Part shown: piece after piece, positions 45,890 to 53,748 of the stretch
Layout of the letters: the number at the start of each line of letters is the position of its first letter
Numbering within the stretch: the stretch's first letter is position 1
Assembly: GCF_016584665.1 (NCBI RefSeq)
Contig: NZ_BBJB01000073.1
Span: 16,289 to 80,288 of the forward strand
Source of the DNA: Pseudanabaena sp. lw0831
GTDB taxonomy: Bacteria; Cyanobacteriota; Cyanobacteriia; Pseudanabaenales; Pseudanabaenaceae
Length of the DNA stretch: 64,000 nucleotides
Direction of reading: 5' to 3'
Notes under the pieces: generated by a model
The model's database searches: none
The model's input: only the letters and a program-made list of their open reading frames with translations
Told to the model about the DNA's origin: nothing
Position numbers and translations under genes: made by a program

Positions 45890-46240
45890 ATGCGGTTATT
45901 AAGTGACGAAAACTTTAACGGAAATATTGTGCGTGGATTATTTTTGCGCCAACCAAGCCTAGACTTGCTAAGAGTTCAAGATGTCAATTTACTGCACGTT
46001 GATGACCCAGAAATCCTAGAATGGGCAGCAAATAACAATAGGATTCTCCTAACCCATGATCGCGCCACAATGCCAGACTTTGCCTATGAGAGACTTTTCA
46101 AAAATCAAGAAATGGCTGGGATGTTTGTAGTCAGCGATCGAATGTCAATTAGACAAGCAATTGATGAATTATTGTTAATCATTGAAGTTACCGAACAATC
46201 AGAGTGGGATACGAAAGTGCTGTATTTGCCATTGGATTAG
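45890..46240 (+). CDS. DUF5615 PIN-like toxin
   Basis: 116 aa. Starts RLLSDENFNGNIVRGL with the acidic residue expected of PIN nucleases, then ILEWAANNNRILLTHDRATMPDF with the second Asp. This is the usual partner of DUF433. A likely RNase toxin; the pair looks intact. Confidence 0.85.
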   Translation: MRLLSDENFNGNIVRGLFLRQPSLDLLRVQDVNLLHVDDPEILEWAANNNRILLTHDRATMPDFAYERLFKNQEMAGMFVVSDRMSIRQAIDELLLIIEVTEQSEWDTKVLYLPLD

Positions 46241-46249
46241 GATAGCTAA

Positions 46250-46302
46250 GATTTTGACAACATTCACCGCGATCCACGCTTTCAAGACTTGATACAATAA
46301 GA
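46250..46302 (+). pseudogene. Duplicated 3' tail of the TPR gene
   Basis: 53 bases matching 45221-45273 at 49 positions, encoding DFDNIHRDPRFQDLIQ and a stop in the same sense. With the intact tail it brackets the 45283-46240 TA block as a direct repeat. Confidence 0.85.
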
Positions 46303-46338
46303 TCAGTAAACTCCATTCATTTAACTCCGTGAGAACCA

Positions 46339-46503
46339 ATGGAAACCTACAAGACCTACATCACCATAGAAAATCCAGAGCGAGTTGCAATTAGCCAAAA
46401 GCTCAAAGCCTTATTTAAAAAGACTCAAGCCCTACCCGAAATCAGCACAATTACAGACGCAGATATCGAAGCAGAAGTTAGTACCTATCGACAAGGACAT
46501 TAA
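46339..46503 (+). CDS. Small orphan antitoxin-like gene
   Basis: 54 aa: METYKTYITIENPERVAISQKLK...ITDADIEAEVSTYRQGH. The end resembles VapB-type antitoxin tails. Its stop lies 4 bp before the start of the next gene. No PIN toxin follows. Function not certain; it may be a leftover half of a TA pair. Confidence 0.5.
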   Translation: METYKTYITIENPERVAISQKLKALFKKTQALPEISTITDADIEAEVSTYRQGH

Positions 46504-46507
46504 AGTT

Positions 46508-47152
46508 ATGGTTCAACTTCTCCGAATTTCTGAAGAAACAAGCCTTGAAAAACTAGAACAAGACTTTCTTTTACAACGTAACGACGATCGCAACTTCTTT
46601 TTAGAATGGCAACAGGATCTACCAAATCTGACCGAAAGCGATCGCGAAAACTTGCAACGGATCACAGAACTTTATGAACGCATTAGTCGGCGGTCGGTGG
46701 TTTCAGAAAACATCATCAAAATGGCGATATTGTCTCCATTGCTGGATCTCGCGGGCTTTTATAGCTCCCAATTTGCGATCGCTGACGAAGAATCCATCGA
46801 AATAACCACCAATGACGGTGAAACCATCTATCGAGGACGTATTGATATTCTCGTAATTCAACAAAGTTTGTGGGTACTAGTCATTGAGTCCAAAAGTAGC
46901 AGCTTCTCCTTACACAAAGCATTACCCCAAGCCCTTGCCTATATGCTGGCTAGCCCCAACTCAACCAAAACCACCTTTGGTTTAATCACTAATGGCGGTG
47001 AATATCGCTTTTTGAAACTAAATCATCCTAATTTACCTACAGAATCACCACAATACTCCCCATCTTCTCTGTTTTCGATTTCACCCCCAGACAATCATCT
47101 TCCCACTGTATTACAAATTTTGCGTCGCATTGCCCAAATAATTGCTCCTTAA
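46508..47152 (+). CDS. Stand-alone type I restriction R-subunit-like PD-(D/E)XK nuclease
   Basis: 214 aa from the ATG at 46508 (VQLLRISEETSLEKLEQDF); the open frame extends upstream but overlaps the small antitoxin-like gene. The nuclease core is visible: RGRIDILV with the Asp, then VLVIESKSS with E-x-K. This matches the HSDR_N domain alone with no helicase. Single-domain copies are frequent in cyanobacteria; whether they act in defence is unknown. Confidence 0.75.
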   Translation: MVQLLRISEETSLEKLEQDFLLQRNDDRNFFLEWQQDLPNLTESDRENLQRITELYERISRRSVVSENIIKMAILSPLLDLAGFYSSQFAIADEESIEITTNDGETIYRGRIDILVIQQSLWVLVIESKSSSFSLHKALPQALAYMLASPNSTKTTFGLITNGGEYRFLKLNHPNLPTESPQYSPSSLFSISPPDNHLPTVLQILRRIAQIIAP

Positions 47153-47166
47153 ATTAGAATATTTCC

Positions 47167-48870
47167 ATGATTGAGATTGCTGTGTTTGTTTTTCTGGGAT
47201 GGATATTGTCATTGTGTTTGCATGAGTTTGGACATGCGATCGCAGCCTATTATGGGGGAGATACTTCGGTAAAAGCAAAAGGATATTTGACACTCAATCC
47301 ACTCAAATATGTCGATCCTGTGGTGACATTGATTATGCCCATGATTTTTCTGTTGATGGGAGGGATTGGACTACCAGGAGCGGCGGTATACATTAATTCT
47401 AGTCAGATTCGTAACCGCATGTGGTTGAGCCTGACTTCGATCGCGGGGCCATTTGCCAGCTTGGTATCGGCGCTAATTCTAGTTGTCATCTATAAATTTA
47501 GTATTAGTCAACTATCTCAAGACAGCCTTGCAGAGCTTACTGAACTGAAATATACATCTCAGTTGTCTACTGACTTGCTTTTCAATTTATCCATGCCAGA
47601 AATCTCAAAATACTGGTTCATCTTTGGCTTGTCAATACTTATTTATTTGGAAGTATTTTCGGTAATTCTTAATCTTCTACCCATTCCTTCTCTAGATGGG
47701 TATGGCGCGATCGAGCCTTGGTTGCCGCTGTCTTGGCGGGCAAAACTAGAGCCTGTAAAAAAATATGGATTTGCGATTTTTCTGGCTTTATTTTGGTTTT
47801 TGCCCACATTTAGTAGGCAGTTCTCTCGATCGATTATGCAGCTTACGGGATGGTTCGACATTGATGCAAGCTATATCAGAACAGGGTTTACATTATTCCA
47901 ACAAGCATCTACGCCTATGGCTGTAGCGATATTAGTCATATTTATCGTCATTCGTAAGCTCACGATTAAAAAACATGAAGCGCTATATGAAAGCGCTTTA
48001 GCTCATCAACGTTCGAGAAAATTAGATGCAGCTTTGAAAGATGTAGAAAAAGCGATCGCAATTCAGCCTGATTTCTCAAAAGCATTGCTGTTAAAAGCCG
48101 ACATTCTTTATGAACGCCAAGATTATGTAGCAGCAGGGAGTATTTGGGAAGCTTACCTCTCTGCCCATCCTCACGATTTGGATGTGCAGCAAAACTCTAT
48201 CCGCGTCTTGGGCAAGCTTGGTCGAAATGAAGAAGCCTTAGATTTATGCGATCGCCTTTTATTTGACAATCCTCATAATTCTTATATTTGGCAACTGAAA
48301 GTATGGATATTACATAATTTGCAAGATGACGAGAGAGTATTGGAGGCTTGCGATCGCGGTATCGAGATCAAGCCAGATGCGGTCTATTTTTGGACTGTAA
48401 AAGCCGAGATCTTCACAAGCAGAGAATCTTGGCAAGACGCTTTACATGCCTATCAAAAAGTCACAGAAATAGATAGAAGAAATATCTCTGCTTGGGTATC
48501 TCAATCCAAGATTTTAATAAAATTAAATCGATTAGAGAATGCTCTTGTCTGTAGCGATCGCGCTCTACAAATTGATCCGCGCGAATTAGATACACTTCAC
48601 TACCACAGTTATATTCTTTGCTTACTCAATCGACTCGATGAAGCAATTGATTTTCTGGATCGTATCCTCAGAATCGATCCTAAGCGTTCAGTAGCTTTTT
48701 ACAATAAAGCTTGCTGCCATGCCGAGCGCAACCAGTTAGATCTAGCGATCGCCAATCTCAAATCAGCGATTCTTTACGACAGTAGCTTGGAACTAAAGGA
48801 ACAAGCTAAAACCGATGAAAGTTTTGCCAAAATTCGAGACACTTCAGAATTTCAACAATTACTGGCATGA
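47167..48870 (+). CDS. Site-2 protease-like M50 metalloprotease fused to TPR
   Basis: 567 aa. Zinc site His19-Glu20-x-x-His23 in the first membrane helix and a third ligand Asp177 in PSLDGYGAIEPW; about six membrane helices to residue 265. The rest (about 275-567) is TPR repeats ending KIRDTSEFQQLLA. Site-2 proteases cut within membranes, often releasing sigma or transcription factors; the TPR half probably selects the substrate on the cytosolic side. Confidence 0.83.
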   Translation: MIEIAVFVFLGWILSLCLHEFGHAIAAYYGGDTSVKAKGYLTLNPLKYVDPVVTLIMPMIFLLMGGIGLPGAAVYINSSQIRNRMWLSLTSIAGPFASLVSALILVVIYKFSISQLSQDSLAELTELKYTSQLSTDLLFNLSMPEISKYWFIFGLSILIYLEVFSVILNLLPIPSLDGYGAIEPWLPLSWRAKLEPVKKYGFAIFLALFWFLPTFSRQFSRSIMQLTGWFDIDASYIRTGFTLFQQASTPMAVAILVIFIVIRKLTIKKHEALYESALAHQRSRKLDAALKDVEKAIAIQPDFSKALLLKADILYERQDYVAAGSIWEAYLSAHPHDLDVQQNSIRVLGKLGRNEEALDLCDRLLFDNPHNSYIWQLKVWILHNLQDDERVLEACDRGIEIKPDAVYFWTVKAEIFTSRESWQDALHAYQKVTEIDRRNISAWVSQSKILIKLNRLENALVCSDRALQIDPRELDTLHYHSYILCLLNRLDEAIDFLDRILRIDPKRSVAFYNKACCHAERNQLDLAIANLKSAILYDSSLELKEQAKTDESFAKIRDTSEFQQLLA

Positions 48871-48881
48871 AAGTAGCCTTG

Positions 48882-49031
48882 CACTCAAGTGCAGTCTAAA
48901 AGCTCAACCCCGTTGAAACGGGTTGCATAAAATTAGCAAGGTGGGCAATGCCCATCTTGCTAATTACATAGCATATTCTTTAGTCCACTTCAGTGGACTT
49001 GAGCTTTTAGCCAAGAACTTGAGTTCTTGGC
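48882..49031. repeat. Composite palindromic repeat element
   Basis: Five inverted repeats in 150 bp: TGCACTCAAGTGCA, AACCCCGTTGAAACGGGTT (48906-48924), 48931-48965 (16-bp arms, one mismatch), AGTCCACTTCAGTGGACT (48982-48999) and GCCAAGAACTTGAGTTCTTGGC (49010-49031). Outer CTAAAAGCTCAA/TTGAGCTTTTAG (48896-48907, 48999-49010) joins them into one fold. Such elements are dispersed repeats in cyanobacterial genomes. Confidence 0.75.
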
Positions 49032-49097
49032 TTAGCTTGTGATCGCAATAGTTTAAAATGCAGTCATTCTTAAAATTTTCTAATAGTTTTGTTTCGC

Positions 49098-50021
49098 ATG
49101 ATCGATTCGCCCCAGCCAATAGTTGAACGACCCTTTCATAAGTTTCGTAAGGCGATCGCCAATAAGGAATTTCTAATTACGGCTGAGGTATCGCCACCCA
49201 AGGGCAGCGACCCCACCCATATGCTCGCACAAACGCGATCGCTCAAAGGGCGAGTTCATGCTGTAAATATTACTGATTCTAGTCGAGCGGTGATGAGCAT
49301 GAGTCCCGTCGCTGCATCAGTCTTGATCCAGCAGCAGATCGGGCTCGAAACTGTTTGTCAACTTGCCTGTCGCGATCGCAATCGGATTGCATTGCAAGGG
49401 GATTTATTTGGGGCTGCGGCGTTAGGAATTACCAATATTCTTGCGCTCACGGGCGATCCCGTAAAAGCTGGAGATTCACCCGATGCGCGATCGGTGTTTG
49501 ATTACGAATCGGTGCGGTTATTACAGTTAATTCAAAAGCTTAATCAAGGATTGGATGCGAACGGCAAAGCATTGCCAAATCAAGGTACGGACTTTTTAGC
49601 AGGAGCTGCCGTCGATCCGCAGTCTCCCAGTTGGTCGGGTTTACAAAAGAGGTTTGAGCGCAAGGTTAATGCGGGGGCGCAATTTTTTCAAAGCCAATTA
49701 ATTACCGATTTTGAGCGCCTCAATAAATTTATGGATCAAATTGCCAATCAATCCGATAAGCCAATTCTGGCGGGAATATTTTTAATTAAATCTGCTAAAA
49801 ATGCTGTATTTCTAAATAAGTTTGTACCAGGGGTGCAGATCCCTGACCATATCATTGAGAGACTAGCCAAGGCAAAATCACCTTTACAGGAAGGTATGGC
49901 GATCGCTGCCGAACAAATCCAAACGGCGCGGCAAATCTGCCAAGGCGTACATATCATGGCAATCAAAGCTGAACACTTGATTCCAGAGATTCTAGACCTT
50001 GCAGGCGTGGCAATTATCTAA
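49098..50021 (+). CDS. Methylenetetrahydrofolate reductase-like protein
   Basis: MetF-fold enzyme, 307 aa from ATG 49098; a TTG three codons earlier is less likely. ITAEVSPPKGSD supplies the catalytic glutamate region, VNITDSSRAVMSMSP, QLACRDRNR and ILALTGDPVKAGD are family blocks. It would reduce methylene-THF for methionine synthesis using flavin. The cyanobacterial branch differs from E. coli MetF, so the symbol is withheld. Confidence 0.85.
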   Translation: MIDSPQPIVERPFHKFRKAIANKEFLITAEVSPPKGSDPTHMLAQTRSLKGRVHAVNITDSSRAVMSMSPVAASVLIQQQIGLETVCQLACRDRNRIALQGDLFGAAALGITNILALTGDPVKAGDSPDARSVFDYESVRLLQLIQKLNQGLDANGKALPNQGTDFLAGAAVDPQSPSWSGLQKRFERKVNAGAQFFQSQLITDFERLNKFMDQIANQSDKPILAGIFLIKSAKNAVFLNKFVPGVQIPDHIIERLAKAKSPLQEGMAIAAEQIQTARQICQGVHIMAIKAEHLIPEILDLAGVAII

Positions 50022-50101
50022 CCTTAGGGAGGTTTACTTCATAAAACTTCCTAAATCTCAACACATTCGGTTAATCTAAGGAATCACCCTACCTAACATC
50101 T

Positions 50102-50620
50102 ATGGCAAGACGTAGATATTCTTCAACCCTGAATACACCTCCCACTGAACCAAGATCTAACGGGACAACGACCAAACTGGCGATCGCAGGCGCAATTTTT
50201 GCGGTCGGTATTGGTGTTGGTATTGCCCTGTCTACGCTCAACCCTACGCCGCGTACTGTTGATGCGATTCGTTTAGACAACCTTGCCCCTAGTCGCGATT
50301 TTTGCAATAACTATGGCGCATCGGCAATGGTGATGAGTAGCCGTGTCTATGTCACACTCAACCCTTTTAACGTGTTCATCAGTCAAGCCGAACCCGTTCC
50401 AGGTTGTGTAGTTTTGCCGAATAACTGGAATGTGCTTTTACAAAAAAATGTGATTAAAGAATCAGATATTCGGCAATGTAAAGACAGGATGAATACCTTT
50501 GGCTTTACTGGTGATCTCGACAAGGCTCCCACTGTTGATTGTATTTACGAAAGTAAAAATGCTTCTGAAAAGTTTACTAACGGGCTACCAGCCTCGCCTA
50601 GTCCTAGTCCCCAACCATAA
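50102..50620 (+). CDS. DUF3172 protein
   Basis: 172 aa cyanobacterial family of unknown role. One membrane helix (about 25-45, LAIAGAIFAVGIGVGIAL) after a basic start, then a soluble domain with NYGASAMVMSSRVYVTLNPF and conserved cysteines (near residues 61, 100, 122 and 141). Likely faces the periplasm or lumen. Confidence 0.82.
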   Translation: MARRRYSSTLNTPPTEPRSNGTTTKLAIAGAIFAVGIGVGIALSTLNPTPRTVDAIRLDNLAPSRDFCNNYGASAMVMSSRVYVTLNPFNVFISQAEPVPGCVVLPNNWNVLLQKNVIKESDIRQCKDRMNTFGFTGDLDKAPTVDCIYESKNASEKFTNGLPASPSPSPQP

Positions 50621-50646
50621 AAAAAGTGCGCTAGGCGCACTTTTTT
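50620..50646. terminator. Terminator hairpin
   Basis: AAAAAAGTGCGC-TAG-GCGCACTTTTTT, perfect; overlaps the end of the DUF3172 gene. Confidence 0.85.
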
Positions 50647-50681
50647 ATTCTCAATAGATCTGTAGGGTTCGTTAGCCATAG

Positions 50682-50769
50682 CGTAACGCACTCTCTGTCT
50701 TTGACAGTGCGTTACCAGCAATGCTCATTATGAAACCGATTTTTATAATGAGCATTGCTGGTGCGTTAC
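50682..50769. repeat. Composite palindromic repeat
   Basis: Perfect 16-bp arms CAGCAATGCTCATTAT (50716-50731, 50745-50760) bracketed by GTGCGTTAC in direct copies (50707-50715, 50761-50769) and an inverted copy GTAACGCAC (50682-50690). The GTGCGTTAC word is typical of dispersed cyanobacterial repeats. Confidence 0.75.
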
Positions 50770-50778
50770 TGGAAGACA

Positions 50779-50823
50779 CCCAAAAAATAATGACGACGCT
50801 TCGCGTCGTCATTATTTTTTGGG
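50779..50823. repeat. Long palindrome
   Basis: Perfect 21-bp arms, tip GACGACGC-TTC-GCGTCGTC. Confidence 0.82.
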
Positions 50824-50832
50824 CTGAGAGTG

Positions 50833-50886
50833 AAAAAAGCAAAATAAAAGGCGATGCTTTAGCATCGCCTTTTATTTTGCTTTTTT
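50833..50886. repeat. Long palindrome
   Basis: Perfect 26-bp arms, tip GGCGATGCT-TT-AGCATCGCC. Nine bases after the previous one; likely also terminates the DUF2555-like gene read leftward. Confidence 0.82.
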
Positions 50887-50892
50887 ATGGAT

Positions 50893-51126
50893 TTAGCATT
50901 CATCAAATGATTCGACATCTAATAAATGGCGGTATGGCTCGGCTAGCTCTGAGCCTTTAAAAGCTAGTGCTCGCAAAATATGCCAATCACTTAAGCTCTC
51001 AAAAGCATTGGCATAGTCATCACGTTCTAAACGATCAGCGATCGCAGCAACATCTGACGCACTAAATTTACTAGGATCGACTTCTGGAGCTTCGCCTACT
51101 ACATCCTTTGAAGGGTTGTTAACCAT
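50893..51126 (-). CDS. DUF2555-like small protein
   Basis: 77 aa from ATG 51126. The open frame reaches further upstream only by reading through a tRNA gene, so that part is rejected. Core ASDVAAIADRLERDDYANAFESLSDWHILRALAF and the end PYRHLLDVESFDE match my memory of DUF2555, a cyanobacterial family of unknown function. The gene starts 25 bp after the tRNA. Confidence 0.7.
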   Translation of the reverse strand: MVNNPSKDVVGEAPEVDPSKFSASDVAAIADRLERDDYANAFESLSDWHILRALAFKGSELAEPYRHLLDVESFDEC

Positions 51127-51150
51127 ATCGCTCTGTGACAGTCCTGTGAA

Positions 51151-51242
51151 CGGAGAGAGAGGGATTTGAACCCTCGGTACGGAGTTACCTGCCGTACAAC
51201 AGATTAGCAATCTGCCGCTTTCGTCCACTCAGCCATCTCTCC
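51151..51242 (-). tRNA. tRNA-Ser (GCT)
   Basis: Acceptor GGAGAGA/TCTCTCC with discriminator G, D-arm TGGCTGAGTGG, anticodon stem CAGATT-GCT-AATCTG, long class II variable arm (GTACGGCAGGTAACTCCGTAC) and T-arm GAGGGTTCAAATCCCTC. The long variable arm and GCT anticodon fix it as a serine tRNA for AGC/AGT codons. No CCA is encoded. Confidence 0.97.
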
Positions 51243-51289
51243 AAATTTATTAGGAATTATATCTTATCAGATACCGTGCATAATGCAAC

Positions 51290-51577
51290 CTAATTGTTAA
51301 ATTTAATGAATTTCACTTTGGGTTGCTTGCTCTGAGCGAACTTCGCCGCCTTAGCCTCGATTTCTTGCAACTGTCCCAAAGCCAATCCACAGGGAAATCC
51401 ATATTTGGCTTTGACACGATCGCTAGCAATATTTAGAGCAGTCCGCGATCGCTCAACAAAATCCACGAGGTCATACTCGGTATCTGCTGCGAAATATTCT
51501 TTGACGATCAAAGATGGCGAGTAGCAAGAATCTTGAGATTCGTCTGGCCAAACGATTTGAAAACGGACTTCAGGCAT
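51290..51577 (-). CDS. MSMEG_0570 family nitrogen starvation response protein
   Basis: 95 aa, full length. PEVRFQIVWPDES, CYSPSLIVKEYF, ERSRTALNIASDRVKAKYGFPCGLAL are hallmarks of this small family. It belongs to the Nit1C cluster (nitrilase, radical SAM, acetyltransferase, AIR-synthase-like, flavoprotein, glycosyltransferase). Only this gene and the glycosyltransferase are present here. Exact role unknown. Confidence 0.85.
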   Translation of the reverse strand: MPEVRFQIVWPDESQDSCYSPSLIVKEYFAADTEYDLVDFVERSRTALNIASDRVKAKYGFPCGLALGQLQEIEAKAAKFAQSKQPKVKFIKFNN

Positions 51578-51591
51578 AAAAGCTCCATTAG

Positions 51592-51630
51592 AATTAGGTT
51601 AGGCGGCGCGAAGCGCCGCCTAACCTAATT
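51592..51630. repeat. Long palindrome between Nit1C-type genes
   Basis: Perfect 18-bp arms, tip GGCGGCGC-GAA-GCGCCGCC. Right after the glycosyltransferase stop, before the MSMEG_0570-like gene. Confidence 0.8.
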
Positions 51631-52771
51631 TTTGCATTTTTTTGTAATGTGCTGTGTGCATCTGAGCTGAATTTTCCCATGTATATTTTGGCAAAATGGA
51701 CTGGCTAGCTTGCACTAAAGCCTGACTAACATCAGATTGCCGAATTAAGCGCATTGCCTGAGCGATCGCGTCCACATCGTCTGGATTAATCAACAAAGCT
51801 TGCTGATTAGATAAAAATTCTGTAAAGGGTGGACAGTTAGAAGTAATGACGGGGAGCCCCGATGCGATCGCCTCCATGATTACCAAACCCCAACCCTCTT
51901 TGGCGGATGGGAAGACAAAAGCATCAGCACAACGATAAAGTGCGGGTAATTCAGCATCAGTGAGAACACCTGTAATGATTAGGGATTTAGCAATATCTAG
52001 TTCCTGTGCGATCACTAGAAATTGATCGCGATAGGCTTGATAGTCAAATAATGTTGCCCCTCCTGCAATCACTAACTGAGCCTTGGGAAAGTCCACAAGA
52101 ACCTGAGCAAAAGCTTGAATCAGCTTAATTGAGTTTTTGCGTGGTTCAATCCCGCCCACAGTCAGATAAATCGGTTCACCTGTCAAACCAAATTTTTGTT
52201 TGGTTTGTGATTCTGTCCCATTGCGATCGCCAGAAAATCTTTGCAGATTTACACCGTTAATCACTCTCGGCGCATGGATTTGATAATGTTCATGAATTTG
52301 CGCTTGCCAGCCTGCACTTACGCATAGACATAGCTCAGCCTCACGAATTGAGCGATTTTGACAAGCCTGTAAATAAGGGCTATTGTAATCTTCGATATGG
52401 TGAATGGTACGGATAAAGTGGGGAATGCGCCCTTGCGATCGCAAAATCGCTAAAGCATTGGCACTGATGCAGTCCTGAGCGTGATAGATACCATAATCTA
52501 GTGACGAGTTCTGCAAATAATCCACAAATTCCTGAATGCGTTGCTGAATTAGTTGATCGATTTCCTGTGGTGCAGATTGGGCGAGAATCGGCTGGAACTT
52601 ACAGGATAAATGGCGCTCAAATCCCGAACCATCTTTATCTAATGCATAGATACATACTTGATGTCCTAAAGCTTGCAGTGCTTCAGCAAGTTCTAGGGTA
52701 TGGATCACGCTCCCTCTAGGTTTTGTTGAGTAAGTTAGTAAAGCTATGCGTAATTTAGAAAGCTGCTGCAT
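51620..52771 (-). CDS. MSMEG_0565-type glycosyltransferase
   Basis: GT4-like, 383 aa. Opening LRIALLTYSTKPRGSVIHTLELAEAL, HAQDCISA, TIHHIEDY, the donor-site pattern VTVGGIEPRKNS-like (LTVGGIEPRKNS), and PSAKEGWGLVIMEAIASGLPVITS with the E-x7-E motif. The family partner of MSMEG_0570. Ends in a palindrome. Product and acceptor unknown. Confidence 0.85.
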   Translation of the reverse strand: MQQLSKLRIALLTYSTKPRGSVIHTLELAEALQALGHQVCIYALDKDGSGFERHLSCKFQPILAQSAPQEIDQLIQQRIQEFVDYLQNSSLDYGIYHAQDCISANALAILRSQGRIPHFIRTIHHIEDYNSPYLQACQNRSIREAELCLCVSAGWQAQIHEHYQIHAPRVINGVNLQRFSGDRNGTESQTKQKFGLTGEPIYLTVGGIEPRKNSIKLIQAFAQVLVDFPKAQLVIAGGATLFDYQAYRDQFLVIAQELDIAKSLIITGVLTDAELPALYRCADAFVFPSAKEGWGLVIMEAIASGLPVITSNCPPFTEFLSNQQALLINPDDVDAIAQAMRLIRQSDVSQALVQASQSILPKYTWENSAQMHTAHYKKMQKLG

Positions 52772-52774
52772 GGG

Positions 52775-53665
52775 TTATATTTTATGGGCAACATGAAAAG
52801 CCGAAATGAAAGAGAGGTTCAGGCGATCGCCATGATTTTTATGGAGGACTTCTCTCAATTTTGCAAATAGATTATTTCTATTCTCCGCAGCTAGGGCTAT
52901 ATAGGGTGAAAGTGTACTCAAAAGTAGCAGATAGTCATCAAGGCTATAGTTGACTTGATGAATCGCAGATTCATAGTTGACATTTTTAAAATATCCTGAC
53001 TCACTGATCATCTCACTGAACTTCATAAAATCTGCTTGATGATTGGCTCTGCCCTCATGTCTGGCATATAGGGGAATAGAAGGTGCTAAGACCTCATAAA
53101 TCTCATCAACCAATTGATAAGTTTCTTGATCTAATTGTGGTGGAGTATTCCATAACAAAATGAGCGATCCTTTTGCTTTCAATGCTGCTGCCGATTTGAC
53201 ATAGGCGATCGCAGGATCAATCCAATGCCAGGATGTTGCGGCTAGAACTGCATCAAAGCGATCGCGTTTTAATTCCCATTCTTCAAAGGCAAGATTTTGA
53301 ATTTCGACATTAGGATATTCTGCACAATTGAGTTTAGCTAAGTCTGAAGCTTCTCGATTTGGCTCCAGACTCAATAGCGAAAAGCCAAGCTGAGCAAGTG
53401 GCACTGTTGCGATCCCGGGACCACAACCTAATTCTAAAATTTTGGCTTTTGGGGACAACTGAGCAAGCTGTATTGCTCGTTCAATCACAGCTTGCGGATA
53501 TCGGGGTCTGACACGATTATAAGCATCAACGACTGAGCTATACCAATTCTTTCTTTCGTCTAAGTCTTTGCCAGCGTAGTCTTTTACTACTTCTGTCCAA
53601 GTTTTGTTGCTGATGTTACCTCGTTTTTCTTTACCCATTATTTTTGCCTCTACAGCAGTTTGCAC
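52775..53665 (-). CDS. Class I SAM-dependent methyltransferase
   Basis: 296 aa. Motif I ILELGCGPGIATVPLA near residue 75, acidic LEPN, FDAVLAATSWHWIDP and LILLWNTPP. Small-molecule methyltransferase of the Methyltransf_11/25 type. An internal start at residue 10 (53638) is possible. Three bases before the glycosyltransferase start, so probably one transcript with it. Divergent from the FAD gene on the right. Confidence 0.82.
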   Translation of the reverse strand: MQTAVEAKIMGKEKRGNISNKTWTEVVKDYAGKDLDERKNWYSSVVDAYNRVRPRYPQAVIERAIQLAQLSPKAKILELGCGPGIATVPLAQLGFSLLSLEPNREASDLAKLNCAEYPNVEIQNLAFEEWELKRDRFDAVLAATSWHWIDPAIAYVKSAAALKAKGSLILLWNTPPQLDQETYQLVDEIYEVLAPSIPLYARHEGRANHQADFMKFSEMISESGYFKNVNYESAIHQVNYSLDDYLLLLSTLSPYIALAAENRNNLFAKLREVLHKNHGDRLNLSFISAFHVAHKI

Positions 53666-53748
53666 ATTGCTTAACTTTATAGCGATCGCCAGCTTTCAAA
53701 ATATTTCGCGTAACATCAATATATAGAGAAACTCCGTCAAGGCAAAAC

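Noticed and set aside
46385..46507. N-terminal extension of the stand-alone nuclease
   Set aside because: Overlaps the 54-aa gene in a different frame and is Lys/Pro-rich without family match.
48882..49031. CRISPR array suspicion from repeated short motifs
   Set aside because: The motifs are different palindromes, not equal repeats with spacers; no cas gene is present.
50893..51228. Longer 111-aa version of the DUF2555-like gene
   Set aside because: Its first 34 codons run through most of tRNA-Ser; the ATG at 51126 fits the family.
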